Shown here piece after piece: positions 1 through 11,610 of a DNA stretch of 64,000 bases. A model generated the notes under the pieces. That model had not been told where the DNA came from, ran no database searches, and worked only from the letters and a program-made list of their open reading frames with translations. The stretch lies in assembly GCA_025200525.1 (NCBI GenBank), contig CM045761.1:140680223-140744222 (forward strand), given 5' to 3'. The position numbers and the translations under genes were made by a program. Origin of the DNA: Camellia lanceoleosa. Lineage: Eukaryota; Streptophyta; Magnoliopsida; Ericales; Theaceae. Numbering within the stretch: the first letter of the stretch is position 1; every line of letters begins with the position of its first letter.

Positions 1-480
1 TTTTTCTTGCAGCATTTTCAAAGCTTGAGAAAGACTCATGTATAGAGGATGGAAATTTTGGGCTTGGTGTCGAGTTGAAGTGGTTGGTCTTTGGCTATTG
101 AGAGAAGTAGTGATAGTGTCTACTTCTGAGCATTGCGCAGCTGTGCTACCATCAGTAGTAGCATTCGAACTGTGAACAACATCCTTCTTCGAAGGCTCAT
201 TATCTTCCACACAGATCCCTTGTCGGATGGTCTCCTTGATTTGGACCCCAATGTTATGGAGGTCCTTAAAGTTGAATATCATATTCTGCAATGTCTCGGC
301 TTGCCTCACCATATCTTGCTGTAGCGAATCCACTGATTGCTGAAAACGGATCAACAAGTCCTATAGATTTATCGGAGGCCGCGCCATGATAGAGGTAGAT
401 GCTTGTGCTTTGAACAGAGGTGATGTGACTGGTGACCGCCGGATCAGATGAACCGGTGAGCCCTGAGTGGCCCTTCTTTG
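1..480 (-). pseudogene. Element B gag remnant with core deleted
   Basis: Bases about 1-290 align by eye with 11620-11920 of element A; a clear anchor is GTGCTACCATCAGTAGTAGC against GTGCTACCACTAGTGGTTGC. Bases about 297-480 align instead with 12650-12840. About 0.7 kb of the gag core present in A is therefore missing from B at around base 290. No long open frame remains. Gag would be the capsid/nucleocapsid protein of the element; this copy could not make one. The alignment was done by reading, so the breakpoint is approximate. Confidence 0.5.
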
Positions 481-1239
481 CCTTGCCTCAGCGAAAGAAA
501 CACTGGTTGCTCTGTTGAACTAAATCTCTGACTTGACAAAGTCTATCAACACAAGTCTGGTGTACTCGGGGGATATTGGAGCCTTCTAAAGCTATAGTTC
601 CAAGACTACCTTGCAAAAGAGAAACAGACAGCATCTCAGCCTGATTTCACTGGAATAGATATGAGCATAGCTGATTGACTGCACTCTTTACTGAAATATG
701 CCCCAAAATTCTACCCGTATACTGATACCCTCAGGTAAAACTGATTCCCCCAAAATACTGATGCCCTCAGGCTTGATGCCTAGACTTGCAAACTGATACA
801 TACAACCTGTAGAGACACACTCTGACAACACGTATCAAGCAAGTAATAGCCAAAACACCCCTATCGAGGGGTAGGGTTTCCCTGTCCTATCTTGTCAGGA
901 GCTAGGGTTTCACTACGCACGCAACAGTTTCAAACAACCTACTATCGGGTAAGCAACATGTCCTGGTTTGGAATGGTCACTATGGTTTCCGATATGCAAC
1001 TAGGTCGAATGGTCAAAGAGGGTGCCTCGATAAAAACCGAGGTTTGTGCTCCCATCGTCGCAAAGCCCGCAATCGGTCAGCCTTATGGCACACTTCTCAA
1101 AGCAAGCCTCCGGCAAACCGTTCAAGAATAGCAGACGGCAAACACAGTGTCCTAGGCGCACCAATGCAAATGCAATGCAAAGAAACACATAACTGTAAAC
1201 AAAACAACATATCATGATGTTTGAGTCAAGTTCTCGAAA
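481..1239 (-). other. Element B leader (between PBS and gag)
   Basis: Non-coding on the minus strand. It is collinear with 12840-13575 of element A: both contain the block around ACACCCCTAT.GA.GGGGTAGGGTT (840-880 and 13200-13225), the block AGCAACATGTCCTGGTTTGG (953-972) with its counterpart near 13302, and GCAGACGGCAAACACAGTG (1131-1149) with its counterpart at 13550-13568. Short open frames here are not conserved and I do not call them genes. Confidence 0.55.
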
Positions 1240-1257
1240 TCCCCAGCAGAGTCGCCA
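1240..1257 (-). promoter_or_regulatory. Primer-binding site of element B
   Basis: Minus strand reads TGGCGACTCTGCTGGGGA, starting with TGG (complement of a tRNA CCA end), five bases after the LTR terminus TCTACA. Ogre elements are known to prime from a tRNA-Arg, and this sequence is consistent with that; the tRNA assignment is from family knowledge and was not checked by search. Confidence 0.75.
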
Positions 1258-2404
1258 GAAATTGTAGACCGCCCGAACTCTGCTCCGCGCGCGAGGGCGC
1301 GAATTGTGGTTCTAGCTACTACAGTTCAGACTCCTATCACGGTTCTGAATCTAATCTCACAAAGTGCAATGTAAGACTAATAAATCACCATAGAGTCCAA
1401 ATCCGGCAAATCGTTTTGGAAAATCAATTTTAATCAAAAAGTGCCAAACATGGACTGCTTTTCCAAATTTTAGAGTCGCCACCTAAATATTTTGTTTTGG
1501 GAAATTTAGGAAACCCTGACTCGTGCCTAAGGCCACGTGTCCATCATCACCAAAGTTGTCTCAGCTCGGGAACTTCGGTACAAGAGGGGAAGGTCCTGAA
1601 ATGAGCAACCCCGCTCGCCCGATCAAAGATCGACCTCTACTAACATGATATGTTGTTTTTGAAAACACATGTGCTCTTATTCCGGTTTATTAGCTAGCTT
1701 ACTATGTGATGCGCACAGCACACAAGCATAGACTAAATCACTCAACTTGGAGCAAAATATCTCATGTTTGTTTGTTTGAAAATGGTTTGAAAGTGATACT
1801 CGCAAGTAGGCTAAGTCGCGGATTTGCCACCCTCGAGTGGGCTTAGAAAAACATGATTTTGCCACTCTCAAGTGGGCTTAAAACTCGCATTTTGATGAAT
1901 TGTTCCAATTCAAGCAATGAAGCCTTTATCCACAGGCATTCATTCAGTTAATCAATTAAGCAGATAGCCTCGTGGCAAGCATGCTGTCATGGCAACATAC
2001 ACATCTCATGCAGTATGCTAAAGCGTAAAAGTTTACTTAGTACTCCGAGCCAAAACAGAAGCTAGTTAGTAATCAATGCATGATCCTAGCTATGTTAAGA
2101 TGCCTAATGTAACACATGCAAAATGTGACTAAGATAGGCTCGGCTATTCTAAGATGTCATGCGAATGCAACTTGATAACATGTATTCAAATTGGTATTGA
2201 AATACAATGCAATTTGTATGATGCGCCGAGCTCGGTGCATGCAAGACAAAATGACTGATGCACGCATGCAAGCATAAGGATGCGAATTAAGATATGCCCT
2301 AAAACTAACCATCAAAAGTTGGTAAATAAAAGGGAGAAAGACGTGGGGTTGGAAGACATTCACACACACACGCACACTTATTACAACAATGTGCCCTCTC
2401 GACG

Positions 2405-2612
2405 GTGGGTCCGAATAATAAGCTAACTAGCTAATCTAAGCTAATTAAACTAATTACTAAAAAACAAAACTAATTAACTAACAAGTTAACTAATTAATAC
2501 AAAACAAGCTAATTAGCTAACTACACTAGCTAATTAAACATTACAGCATAAATCAATTAGCTAAACACGTTAACTAATTAAGTACAAAACCAAAGTATAA
2601 GCTAGCTAAGCA
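2405..2612. repeat. CTAATTA-rich simple repeat in the LTR
   Basis: A 200-bp stretch of loosely repeated CTAATTA/GCTAACTA words. The solo LTR has the matching low-complexity block at 27075-27370, so it is an inherited part of this LTR family. Confidence 0.7.
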
Positions 2613-5245
2613 AAGCAGTAAAAAGGAGCCTCGGGGCGAGAAGTGCATGCATGCTCGGTCGCCTCGTTCGGAAATCCATCACTGTGCCCCAACTTGCCTC
2701 TGTTTGCATTTGATCTCAGAATACTGCACAAGCCTCCAGATAGCTTCTACCTCAACTTAGACACCTCCAGGAAGGTTGCCGACCACTTAATGGTGGTGTA
2801 GACCACCTGTAGACCACTTACATTTGCTGCAGACCAGAAAAAGTGGTCGGCCAGCCACTTTTACTGGTCTGCCGACCAGAAAATGCTGCCAAGCTCCATT
2901 TTGCTGCAACAAAGAACAAGAAGGGGCACGGCAGTGTATTTGCAAGGTATGTGTGCACAACAACTCTCCTTATCATTTCTTAAGCTCAAGGGAGTGCAGT
3001 TCTCAACTCTTGGGCCACCAACCGAGCATCGTAATGCACGATGGCTGAGAAGCCAAGATTGCACAATTCAATGTCAATGAATGCACAAATAACACATAAG
3101 GGCCTTAAACTCTATCGTGCATGATCAAGAGCGTCGGCGACCGAGAAATGAGGCACATTTCATCACTTCAAGTATGAAACGTCCCTCATTTCTTTTGTTT
3201 GGATTAACTAACAATCCAAACACAAAGCAAGGCAACAACATGGAAATACAAAGCATTGCAACATGAGCACGACAATAAAAAATCCTTAAGCATTGAGGCA
3301 CACAACACTAAGGCTATACAATGCAATGCATAATGGACCAAACCAGCCCCAAATAGGCCTCATGCACACTAAGACAAAGGCCAAAATGCTGAAAGGATGG
3401 TATGAAAGGCAAGAAAATGCATGCTCATGCATTGGCCCATCTACTAAGCATAAGAGGACAACTCTTAAACATGATCAAAAAGTGACAAACATGGAAGTGT
3501 GACGACACTATATGCACTGAAATAATGTATGAAATGATGCCAAATCATTCAAACAACACAATCATAGCATGCAAGAGGGCCTAAGGCACAAGGCTACTCA
3601 AGGAGATTACACAAGGGGCATCCAATACATGGTACAAATGACTGAACCAATCATGGACAGAGCTCAAGGAGGTCAAAACAAAGGCCAAAACATGCTTGGA
3701 TGGGAGCTCAAAAGTCTAGACATGCATTCATACACATTAGGCCATAAGCAAGGCACAAAGGCATAATCCTTAAAAGCACTCAAAGAATGAAAGAAGTGAG
3801 AATATGGTCATGCTATATGCTCTGAAATATCATGTTAAATGATGCCAAATCATGCACATGTTACAAATGACGCATGCTAGGAGGCTTAAAGCTTAAAACT
3901 AGCAAGGCCAATTGTACTACAGCTATGCAATACATGAACCATATGGCCAAGACAACCCAAAACAGTCCTAGAGCATGTCAAAATAATGCTAAAACATGTA
4001 TGGAGTATAGCCAAAACAAGATAGCATGAAGGGCATGAAGCATGGAGTATGCAAAGCCAATAAGGAGGATTACACTACACCTACCAAAACCAAGCATGAG
4101 GTGACTCCACCAATAAAAATCGGAGTTATGGCATGTCAAAATAACACCAAAAATGCACTGATATGGTAGCCCAAAAGCTTAGGCAAGATGGCATGCATAT
4201 AGGCTCATACTTAAGGCATAAAGCACAAACCCTCCAAAGCATTGAAAGAGTGAAAGATGTGAGTGTATGGCCACACTACATGCACTAAAATCACATATCA
4301 AATGATGCCAAATCATGCAAATGGCCCAATGCATGCTAGTGACTTGGGAACTCAAAGCTAGTAAGCAAGAATGCACTATGGCTATACAAAGCAAGGCATG
4401 CATGACCAAAACAACATAAAATAGAGCTTAAGCATGGTAAAACATGTGTAAAAGCTTGCTGGATTTGAGCCAAAAGCATGCTGGAATGATGGTCCAAAGC
4501 ATGATACATGTTAGGCTAGCATGCAAAATTGCACTACAAGTGTGTGAAACATGCAAGAGTGGCCTAAACTAAGCCAAAACAGAGGTATGCCATACTAAAA
4601 TAAGGTAAAAAATCGGCTGAGATGAAGCCAACATATGCTAGATAAACATGCTCAAACATGAGGCCAACAAGGCAAGCAACCAAGACACCAGGAGAGGGGA
4701 TGACCCCTCCTATTTGGGACCTCAAAACACACTTTGCACCACTGAAATTCCTCTGAGTTTCAGTGGTGAGAAGGCCAAAAAGAGGTGGTCCCAATAGCTT
4801 AAAAGGATAGCTCAAAACAAGGCAAAACAAGGCACAAAAGTCGGTAGACCACCCCCAACAGCAAAGAGACCTTAAACAAACATTTCAAGAACCTAAAATC
4901 AGAACTTTTTGAAGTTGAAAGTTAAGCCTAAAACATTATGCAAATAGGGCCAAAAGATTAATCAAAAACAAAGGTTTAAGGGGTTAGAAACTCACCCTTG
5001 AAGTACAACTTCAAAGCAACAACTCCAGTAACCTTTTTGAGCTAAAAACCAACCCTTGAGTTCAAACAAGACCCTCAGGTACCTCATCAACAAGGGTGTG
5101 GTGTTTCACTATGTGTTTGTGTGTATAAGTGTGAAGACAAGGCACTTTCAAGCACAAATATGAGATAAAGGGAGAAATATAGAGATAGAAGTGTATGTAT
5201 AGCTCCAAGCAAAAATTCTAAACCTCAGACAAGGGGGAGGAGGTT

Positions 5246-5256
5246 CCCTTTTATAG
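5246..5256 (-). promoter_or_regulatory. TATA box of the element B LTR
   Basis: Minus strand CTATAAAAGGG. The solo LTR has a TATATATA block at the equivalent place (29033-29041), each followed on the minus strand by a purine/pyrimidine-rich leader, as expected at the U3/R boundary. Confidence 0.55.
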
Positions 5257-5576
5257 AATTTCAAGGTTCAAGCTTGTTGAACAAGCTAGGAGCTCCAAGC
5301 AATCCCTCCATACACGTGTATGGAGGATGCTTTATGCCAAACAAATGCACACGGTGGCATGGAAAATATCTCAAAGTCAGAAGGGGAAAGCTGCCAACCA
5401 GTAGAAGTGGTCGGCCAGCTACTTGCACTGGTCGGCCGACCATAGAAAGTAGTCTGCAAGAAGACCAACTGATCGGCAAAGGGGGACGGGTGGTCTGCAC
5501 AGAGAAAGAAAGCTGGTGGCATGGCTGCCAACCACTTTTGGTGGTCCACAAACCCCCAAGACCAGTTGGCCAACTA

Positions 5577-6080
5577 GAAAACTGGCTGGCAGGCAGGAAA
5601 AGTGATTTTCAGGGAGAGAAACTAGTCTACAAACCCTATTCCACCCTCCAAGCAAGGAAAACAAGGTTTGTGGAAAAAATAAACCAAAAAGCATGCAACA
5701 CAAGAGTCCGCGGGTCAAGGCACGCAACTGAAAACTTCGAAAACTAGTCTACGAGCACCAAAAGTGGTCTATGGGAGGGAAAAGTAGTCTACCGCCACAA
5801 AAAGTGGTCTACAAGACCTCTGTGTCCCTTTAGGCAAGGGCAACAACGCATGGCTCGAAAAGAAGGCCAAGAGGAGAACGTTAAGCGGTCCCAAGACAAG
5901 GCACGCGGCCGAAGGCTCCAAAAATTGAAAACTAGTCTACAAGAGGGAAAAGTGGTCTACAACCACAAAAAGTGGTCTACAAACCCCTCTCTCCCTCCAG
6001 GGAAGGTCAACAAGGCTTGGTCCACAAACCGAGCCAAAACACAAAGAGTTCAGAGGCCCGGAGGCAAGGCATTCAACTAA
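5577..6080. repeat. Imperfect ~190-bp tandem repeats in LTR U3
   Basis: Three related blocks begin near GAAACTAGTCTAC at about 5620, 5740 and 5930. Each holds one or more AAAAGTGGTCTACAA words, a CCCT..AGGCAAGG-type segment and an AAGGCA.GC segment. They are absent from the shorter solo LTR at 25934-29373, and explain part of the length difference. Confidence 0.55.
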
Positions 6081-6180
6081 AAACTCCGGAAACTCAAAAC
6101 AAGCACAAACATGCACTATCATCGAGCGCTCAATCGATGACGTCTGAGTCTTAAGCTCGGTCAAAAATGGGGTGTCTACA

Positions 6181-6865
6181 GAACCACTATCTGAAATGAT
6201 TTCGTTTAGGACTCCATAACGGCAAATGATATTATTTCAGATGAACTTAGCCACATGCTCTGCTTTTAACACTGCATAAGACTGAGCTTCCACCCACTTC
6301 ATGAAGTAATCAATTACCACCAGAATGTATTCATGCCCATTCGACCCTTTCAGCGTGACTGCCCCAATGACGTCGATTCCCCAGACTGAGAAAGGCCATG
6401 GTGAAGTCATGTTGTACAGCTTCGACGGCGGGATGTTCATGCGATTAGCATGAATTTGGCATTTGTGGCATCGCTGAACAAAACCAATACTATCCTCCTC
6501 CATAGTAGACCAGTAGTAACCTTGCCTGAGAATCTTTTGAGCTAACATTATTCCGTTCATGTGTGCTCTGCACTCTCCCCCATGGATAGCCTCCATCAAG
6601 CGATTTGATTCCTCTGTTTCGACACACAACTTGTCCATTCCCAGATGGCCTCTCTTGTACAGTTTACCTTTGCAGATGATAAATTGAACGGCCATCTGTC
6701 GTATTGCCCTTTTGTCTTTGGCATTTGCCCCTGGTGGATAAACCTCTCTTTCCAAGAAGTTCCAAATATCATAGTACCAAGGGTTTTGATCTTGTGCTTC
6801 ATCTATTGTGGCGATAGTTTCATAGGCCGGCGTGTATCTCTGCTCAATGATGATCGGACGCATCC
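6181..6865 (-). pseudogene. Element A integrase, 5' part only
   Basis: Integrase would join element cDNA to chromosomal DNA. Visible parts are an HHCC zinc-binding region (IHGGECRAH ... CHKCQIH, about 6610-6450) and the start of the catalytic core with the first acidic residue in WGIDVIG (about 6390). An in-frame TGA sits at 6234-6236 right after KFI, where an Arg codon (CGA) is usual. The frame then continues as NNIICRYGV ... EIISDSG and is cut at 6181 by element B. The third catalytic residue and C-terminus are not in the window. Confidence 0.8.
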
Positions 6866-7275
6866 AGACTCCAAGCGGGATGTCTATCATAGAAGATAGA
6901 GTTGATAAAGCATCAGTGAACTTATTGTTCTCTCTCAGTAGATGTGTGAAAGTCAACTTTTCAAACCTAGGAATCAGAACATCTACAGTCTGGTGATAAA
7001 TCTTCATCTTTTCTTCTTTGACCTTCCAGCCTCCTTTTGCTTGAGACACAACTAGGTTTGAGTCTCTAATCACATCCAACCTTTTTGCCCTTAGTTCCAA
7101 GGTGACTTCCAAATCAACGATACACGCCTCATATTCTGCTTCATTATTCAATACCTTAAACTGGAGTTTAAAGGCCAAAGGTATATGGGAATTATCGGGT
7201 GCTATCAGCAAGACACCTATCCCATAACCATACTAATCAGGCTCTCCATCAAAGTACATTGTCCAAATCCCTTCC
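6866..7275 (-). pseudogene. Element A archaeal-type RNase H (second RNase H)
   Basis: Encodes YFDGEPD at about 7245, then after one in-frame TAG (7230-7232) GIGVLLIAPDNSH, NEAEYEAC, IRDSNLVVSQAKGG and KFTDALSTL. These supply the D-E-D-D acidic set of RNase H. A domain of this kind between the retroviral-type RNase H and integrase is the distinctive feature of Tat-lineage elements. The catalytic residues survive, but the TAG and the broken flanking frames make it non-functional. Confidence 0.75.
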
Positions 7276-8047
7276 TCAACTTGCAGCATGGCTTCATCTG
7301 GGAAAATGTATTCTACCGTTTCATCCCCTTCCATTGGGTGATCTGCCAGGAACTCCGCTACAGCTCTCCCCTTGACCGACTTGTGAGTAACATAATTCAA
7401 ATCAAATTCAGAAAGGAGAAGCAACTAACGAGCTTGCCTACTCGTAAGTGCTGGTTTCTCAAACAGATATTTGATGGGATCTAATCTCGAAAAAACACAA
7501 TTACGGAGTGAGCTAACAAGTAGTGACTCAACTTCCTGGTAGCCCATACCAAGGCTAAGCATGCTTTTTCCAGCGAAGTGTACCGGGCCTCGTATTCCAA
7601 CATTTTCTTGCTCAAGTAGTATATGGCTTTCTCCACCATATCCTCAGATTCCCGAACAAGCATGCATCCCATCGTTGTGTCCGTTACTAATAAATACAAA
7701 ATCAAAGGCTACCCCAGCTCTAGCGGCGACAACACAGGCAGATTCTGAAGATATTGCTTGATCTACTCAAAAGCAAATTGACATCGATTATCCCATCAGA
7801 ATTTCTTTCCTTTCTTCAGCAGACCAAAAAGTGGTTCACAAGTCAAGGTTAATTTAGAAATAAACCGTCTTATGAATTGCACTTTACCCAGGAAGCCTCA
7901 CACTTCCTTTTCAGTCCTTGGTGGTGACATTTCTATGATGGCCTTGATTTTGAAAGGATCTACCTCGATGCCCCTTTGTGTGATCAAGAAACCCAGTATT
8001 TTCCCTGCTGTTACACCAAATGTACACTTCTATGAATTCAACCTCAG
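7276..8047 (-). pseudogene. Element A RT thumb/connection and RNase H
   Basis: Continues from RT through several stops. Recognisable on the minus strand are the GFLI.QRGIEVDP connection segment, the LILYLLV..TTMG start of RNase H, and YYLSKKMLEYEARYTSLEKA with LALVWATRKLSHYL. One stop (TGA near 7900) sits in the KEV*GFLG context where CGA is expected. The domain degrades the RNA strand of the RNA:DNA hybrid in active elements; here it is a fossil. Confidence 0.7.
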
Positions 8048-8691
8048 TCAGTATTCTCTGATTCGTTGAAAGAATTTCTTCAAGGTTGTGTAGTGGCCCT
8101 CTCTTTCTTTAGACTTAACAATCATGTCGTCCACATACACCTCGACCTCTTTATGGATCATATCATGCAGAATAGTTGTCGCAGCCCGTTGATAAGTAGC
8201 CTCAGCATTCTTCAGCCCAAACGGCATCACCCGATAGCAGTAGGTTCCCCACGACGTAGTAAATACAGTTTTCTCTTTGTCCTCGGGTACCATTAGAATC
8301 TGGTTATACCCAGAAAATCCATCCATGAAGGAGAGTAATGCATGACCCGCGGGATCCACTAATTCATCGATGTGCGGCAAGGGAAAGTCATCTTTTGGAC
8401 TAGCCTTATTTAGATCTCTGAAGTCTACACACATTTGAATTATGCCGTCTTTCTTCGGCACTAGGACGATGTTGGCCAACCACGTTGGATACTCAGACAC
8501 AATCAAGAACCCTGCCTCAATTTGTTTGGTAACTTCTTCCTTAATCTTCAAAGCCCAATCCGGGCGTATTCTGCATAACTTCTGTTTGACGGGTCGGGCC
8601 TCGGGATTGAGAGGGATCCGATGCCATACTATCTCAGGATCGATTCCAGGCATATCTTCGTAGGACCACATGAAAACGTCTTTGAAATCTT
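8048..8691 (-). pseudogene. Element A reverse transcriptase
   Basis: The best preserved part of element A: about 207 codons open from 8671. In order: KIKEEVTKQIEAGFL, LVPKKDG, DFRDLNKASPKDDFPLPHID, SFMDGFSGYNQI, VMPFGLKNAEATYQRA and the catalytic YVDDMIVKS. The polymerase motifs are intact. The spacing and the SPKDDFPLPHID block fit Tat/Ogre RT. The frame closes at 8048 before the connection domain. Upstream, SYEDMPGIDPEIVWHR is the usual RT lead-in. Confidence 0.85.
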
Positions 8692-9315
8692 TTAATAAAG
8701 CGACTGCACTTGCACTCCTCCGAAGACAACGTGGATCTGGACCAGACGTGGATCCTTCTCAGTACCCACATTAAAAGCAATGATTTCATCAACAAGGGGT
8801 TTTGCAAGCCTCTCCTCCTCTCGATTAATCAAAATTTTCAAAACCAGAGGAATTCCTTCCTCCTCGTTTTCATTAAAACTTTGAAAATCTTGATCAATGC
8901 AATAAACAATTGGCACAGAGAAATACTTAGAATCTGCAACGACGTTCTCATTCATAAGGTCCATCTCATCTAGCTCTTTGGTTACAACTGACTTAAAAGA
9001 AATAGCGGACTCAGACAAGACCTTGGCATCCGGGTTATCACCCCCCAGGAATACCGGACTCGAACTCAGAAGAACCAGAATTTGATTCCGACACCATAGA
9101 CTCTGTGGAATCAGATTCGGGCTCACTACCCAACTCAAAACTACAAAGGTAGCCCTCCTCCAGCTGCCAAATGAGAGATGGTACTTCAGACACATCCAAA
9201 ATGCTGCTAGATGGGTTCACACCTGATTAGTCCCCGATCATGGAGATGGTCAGGTTATCCCTCAAGCTCTCTGAGTCAACCGGAGGATCTGAAAGGAGAC
9301 ATGCCAGTGCTGTCC
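8692..9315 (-). pseudogene. Element A spacer between protease and RT
   Basis: One open run of about 167 codons (9195-8692) that is acidic (for example FNENEEEGIPLVLK) and ends at the RT lead-in. In Ogre elements this interval may hold an intron; I see no clear splice pair and do not claim one. No known domain recognised. Confidence 0.4.
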
Positions 9316-10200
9316 TTACTTTGCTGTTGTCTGAGTTATTTTCCATTCTCTTCTCAACGGAAAGCCGCAAAATGGGAAATCTTCACCCTCTCGAACAAAA
9401 TGGTTGTTCAGTGTTTCCCAGATCAGCCTGTGAACAAGTGCATAGCGCTTCCCAATCTGCATACCTTTGGCTCTGCCTGCCATCTCCTTTCCTTTCCTAA
9501 CCCAATCTTCTTTGGTGGGCGTATAGCCAAGACCAAAGGTGTGTGGATTATGTGGCACATCAGCCAGTGCTGTGACGCCTTTTCGGCCACTTCTTTCTAA
9601 CCCCATTCCTGGCACACGTTGGAGCTTGTTCACGAAATAGATTGATTGGGCACTGACATACAAGCCTTCATCTGCTGCCAAGATGGTTTGTACTGCTCGG
9701 GCCTCAACTAGAGTGAACCCTGAAAGGAAAACATCCTCCTCGCCATGAACAATTTCCAGCACAGGTGTAGTTACCTCTGGCGGAGGATGTATGGAGGAAT
9801 TCCCGAACATAATAGCCACCCCCTTCCCGTGAGGGTGTTTCAGCATTTGATGGAGGGTAGATGAGACAGCTTTCACCTGATGCAGCCAAGGCCTCCCTAG
9901 CAGTAGATTGAAAGTGGCCGGCACATCCAGGACATGGAACTTAATATCCTGTTGAGCTAGGCCCACTTGAACTCTGATCTATACTGTACCCATCACCTCT
10001 CTGCTCGTATTGTCATACGCCTGAATCACCCGGGCTGTAGGCATGAAATCTGCTGGTTTCAGGCCGATAGCATAAGCTATACAAGATGGACAGACGTTGA
10101 TAGCTGACCTGGTGTCAATCAATACCACTGGCACCCACTTTTCTCTACACCCAACTGATACGCACAGAGGTTTGTTGTGTGCTGAGCCTTCTGGCAGCAA
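9316..10200 (-). pseudogene. Element A aspartic protease region
   Basis: Two open stretches. The first (10200-9979) has VLIDTRSAINVCP, the protease active-site segment in which the usual Gly after D-T is Arg, so the enzyme would be dead. The second (9966-9316) begins with NLLLGRPWLHQVKAVSSTLH, the conserved block that follows the protease in Tat elements. A stop separates the two. The enzyme would cleave the Gag-Pol polyprotein. Confidence 0.7.
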
Positions 10201-11610
10201 TTCCTTCTCGGAAAAAGGTTAGGATTGGACTAGCACCACCTAGGAAAACTAACCCCACAAGCTGCTTAGCGGTCGTATCAATGGACAGTTTGGCTTTGTC
10301 CATTGCTGATAATACAGCCTATCGATGCACCCGAGAAGCCATGAGCAGACCCTAGATTGAAATATCGGCTTGAATTTTCTTTAGCTGTTTAAGCACCGCC
10401 TCTTCTTCCAACTATTTTTCTTTCTATTTCTCAACCTCATTATCTTTCCCAAAGGCTTTGGCTTGCTCCAAGTGCGGTGGCTTGAAATACCGCCCACTTC
10501 TCGTTATGTGGTCGATCTTTTAAGACTACCAAGTATTGTTTGGCAGGGACTCATCCCAATCCTTGTCGGTGTGGGCCAAATGTAGATCATCATCTTCCCA
10601 CCATGCACCTTTGGCAGTCAACAAACAATTGTTCGTTTCCGGTCTGATCATTCTCATATCGAGAACATCCCTTGCAGGGTGTTGGGTTATTTCAGCTTCA
10701 CGTTTGTCTTTATCCCTTTCTTGCACAAACCACTTCAACGTGGCTTCCTGTTCTGTACCAGCAGTACTCATGGCGCCCAATTCCTGAGCTAAATTCTTGA
10801 TACTGGGGCTCTCTGGTAGTTTCCCCTTTTCCTCAGCCATTCCAGCCACTGCAACTATTCTTACTCCTTTTTTTCAAGTTTTGGTTTAGTTTCTTCCTCT
10901 CGGTCAAGTTCATCACTAAGCCACCCGGAGTTGTCTGTCGACCCATTCAGATCAAACCAGTCAATCTGCATGTTCCCCTGATCTTATTCATCATAGAATT
11001 GCAGATTGTCTAAGTCCTTCTCCAGCTTTGTCAGATCATCCAGTCCCTAACTTGGGCCATCCTCTCTAACCACATTGACATTCACTGTTGTTGGCAATAC
11101 CACCTCGGGCTTGGCTTGATCAACTAGCACAATGTATTGGCACGGATCATACTCCCCCTCAGGTAAATCCTCAGAGCACTCGAGCAGTGGACTGACATTT
11201 TTCTCCAAGGCCAACCTCTTTCCTTCTGCCATTGTCACCACCACGGCTTCAAGTTGAAGTGTGGACACATCCATCATGCACAAGTCTGCGCTTTTAGGGA
11301 TGAACATCGCCGATTTGGGTAGGTGGGAAAAGGGTAATATATACGCTTGGGTCATATAGGGTGGCCAGTGTATGTATTAGGTTTAAGTTCCGAGGTGGGG
11401 GAACTTGGTTGTGGGTCGAGAGAGGGTTGGTGGTTACATTTGGCTTTTGGGGTGGTGCTATCACCTTGTTGTCGATGAGATCTTAAATCTCATGACATAG
11501 CCTGAAGCATTGGTCAGTATCGTGACCGTGCTGCTGGTGAAAAGCACAATATTTGGCTGGGTTGTGTTTAGGTGGGAAGGGATCAGGTAGTGGGCAAGGT
11601 TCCAATGGCA
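10201..11610 (-). pseudogene. Element A gag 3' part / gag-protease linker
   Basis: Fragmentary minus-strand frames (11355-11047 and 10849-10526) with charged, low-conservation sequence. They lie between gag and protease, where a nucleocapsid and linker are expected. I could not find a clean CCHC zinc knuckle. Assignment rests on position only. Confidence 0.45.

Larger units (their letters stand above)
1..6180 (-). mobile_element. Ogre-like Ty3/gypsy element B (5' part: LTR, PBS, leader, gag remnant)
   Basis: Read on the minus strand this is LTR (6180 to 1263), a 5-base gap, primer-binding site (1257-1240), leader and the start of gag, running off the window at base 1. The very long LTR and the PBS sequence fit the Ogre group of the Tat lineage. 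At 6181 the sequence becomes the integrase core of element A, with no polypurine tract, so B is an insertion into A and not A's own LTR. Its other LTR and target duplication (first copy expected at 6181-6185, GAACC) must lie outside the window. Its leader is clearly related to that of A, so B inserted into a relative. Confidence 0.8.
1263..6180 (-). repeat. Ogre-like LTR of element B (4918 bp)
   Basis: Bounded by TGTAG at 1263 and TCTACA at 6180. The end sequences and much of the interior (1320-1640, 2240-2400, 6120-6180) match the solo LTR at 25934-29373, which has an exact target duplication and so fixes the termini. This copy is about 1.5 kb longer than the solo LTR, mainly through repeated blocks. 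Short open frames inside it are chance. Transcription would run from high to low coordinates. Confidence 0.85.

Noticed and set aside
5274..5747. 157-codon plus-strand open frame
   Set aside because: It lies in the LTR, overlaps equally open frames on the other strand, is built on the GTGGTC repeats and has no counterpart in the solo LTR.
1263..6180. Reading this LTR as element A's own 3' LTR
   Set aside because: It abuts the middle of A's integrase core with no polypurine tract, and a PBS follows its other end, so it is the 5' LTR of a second element.
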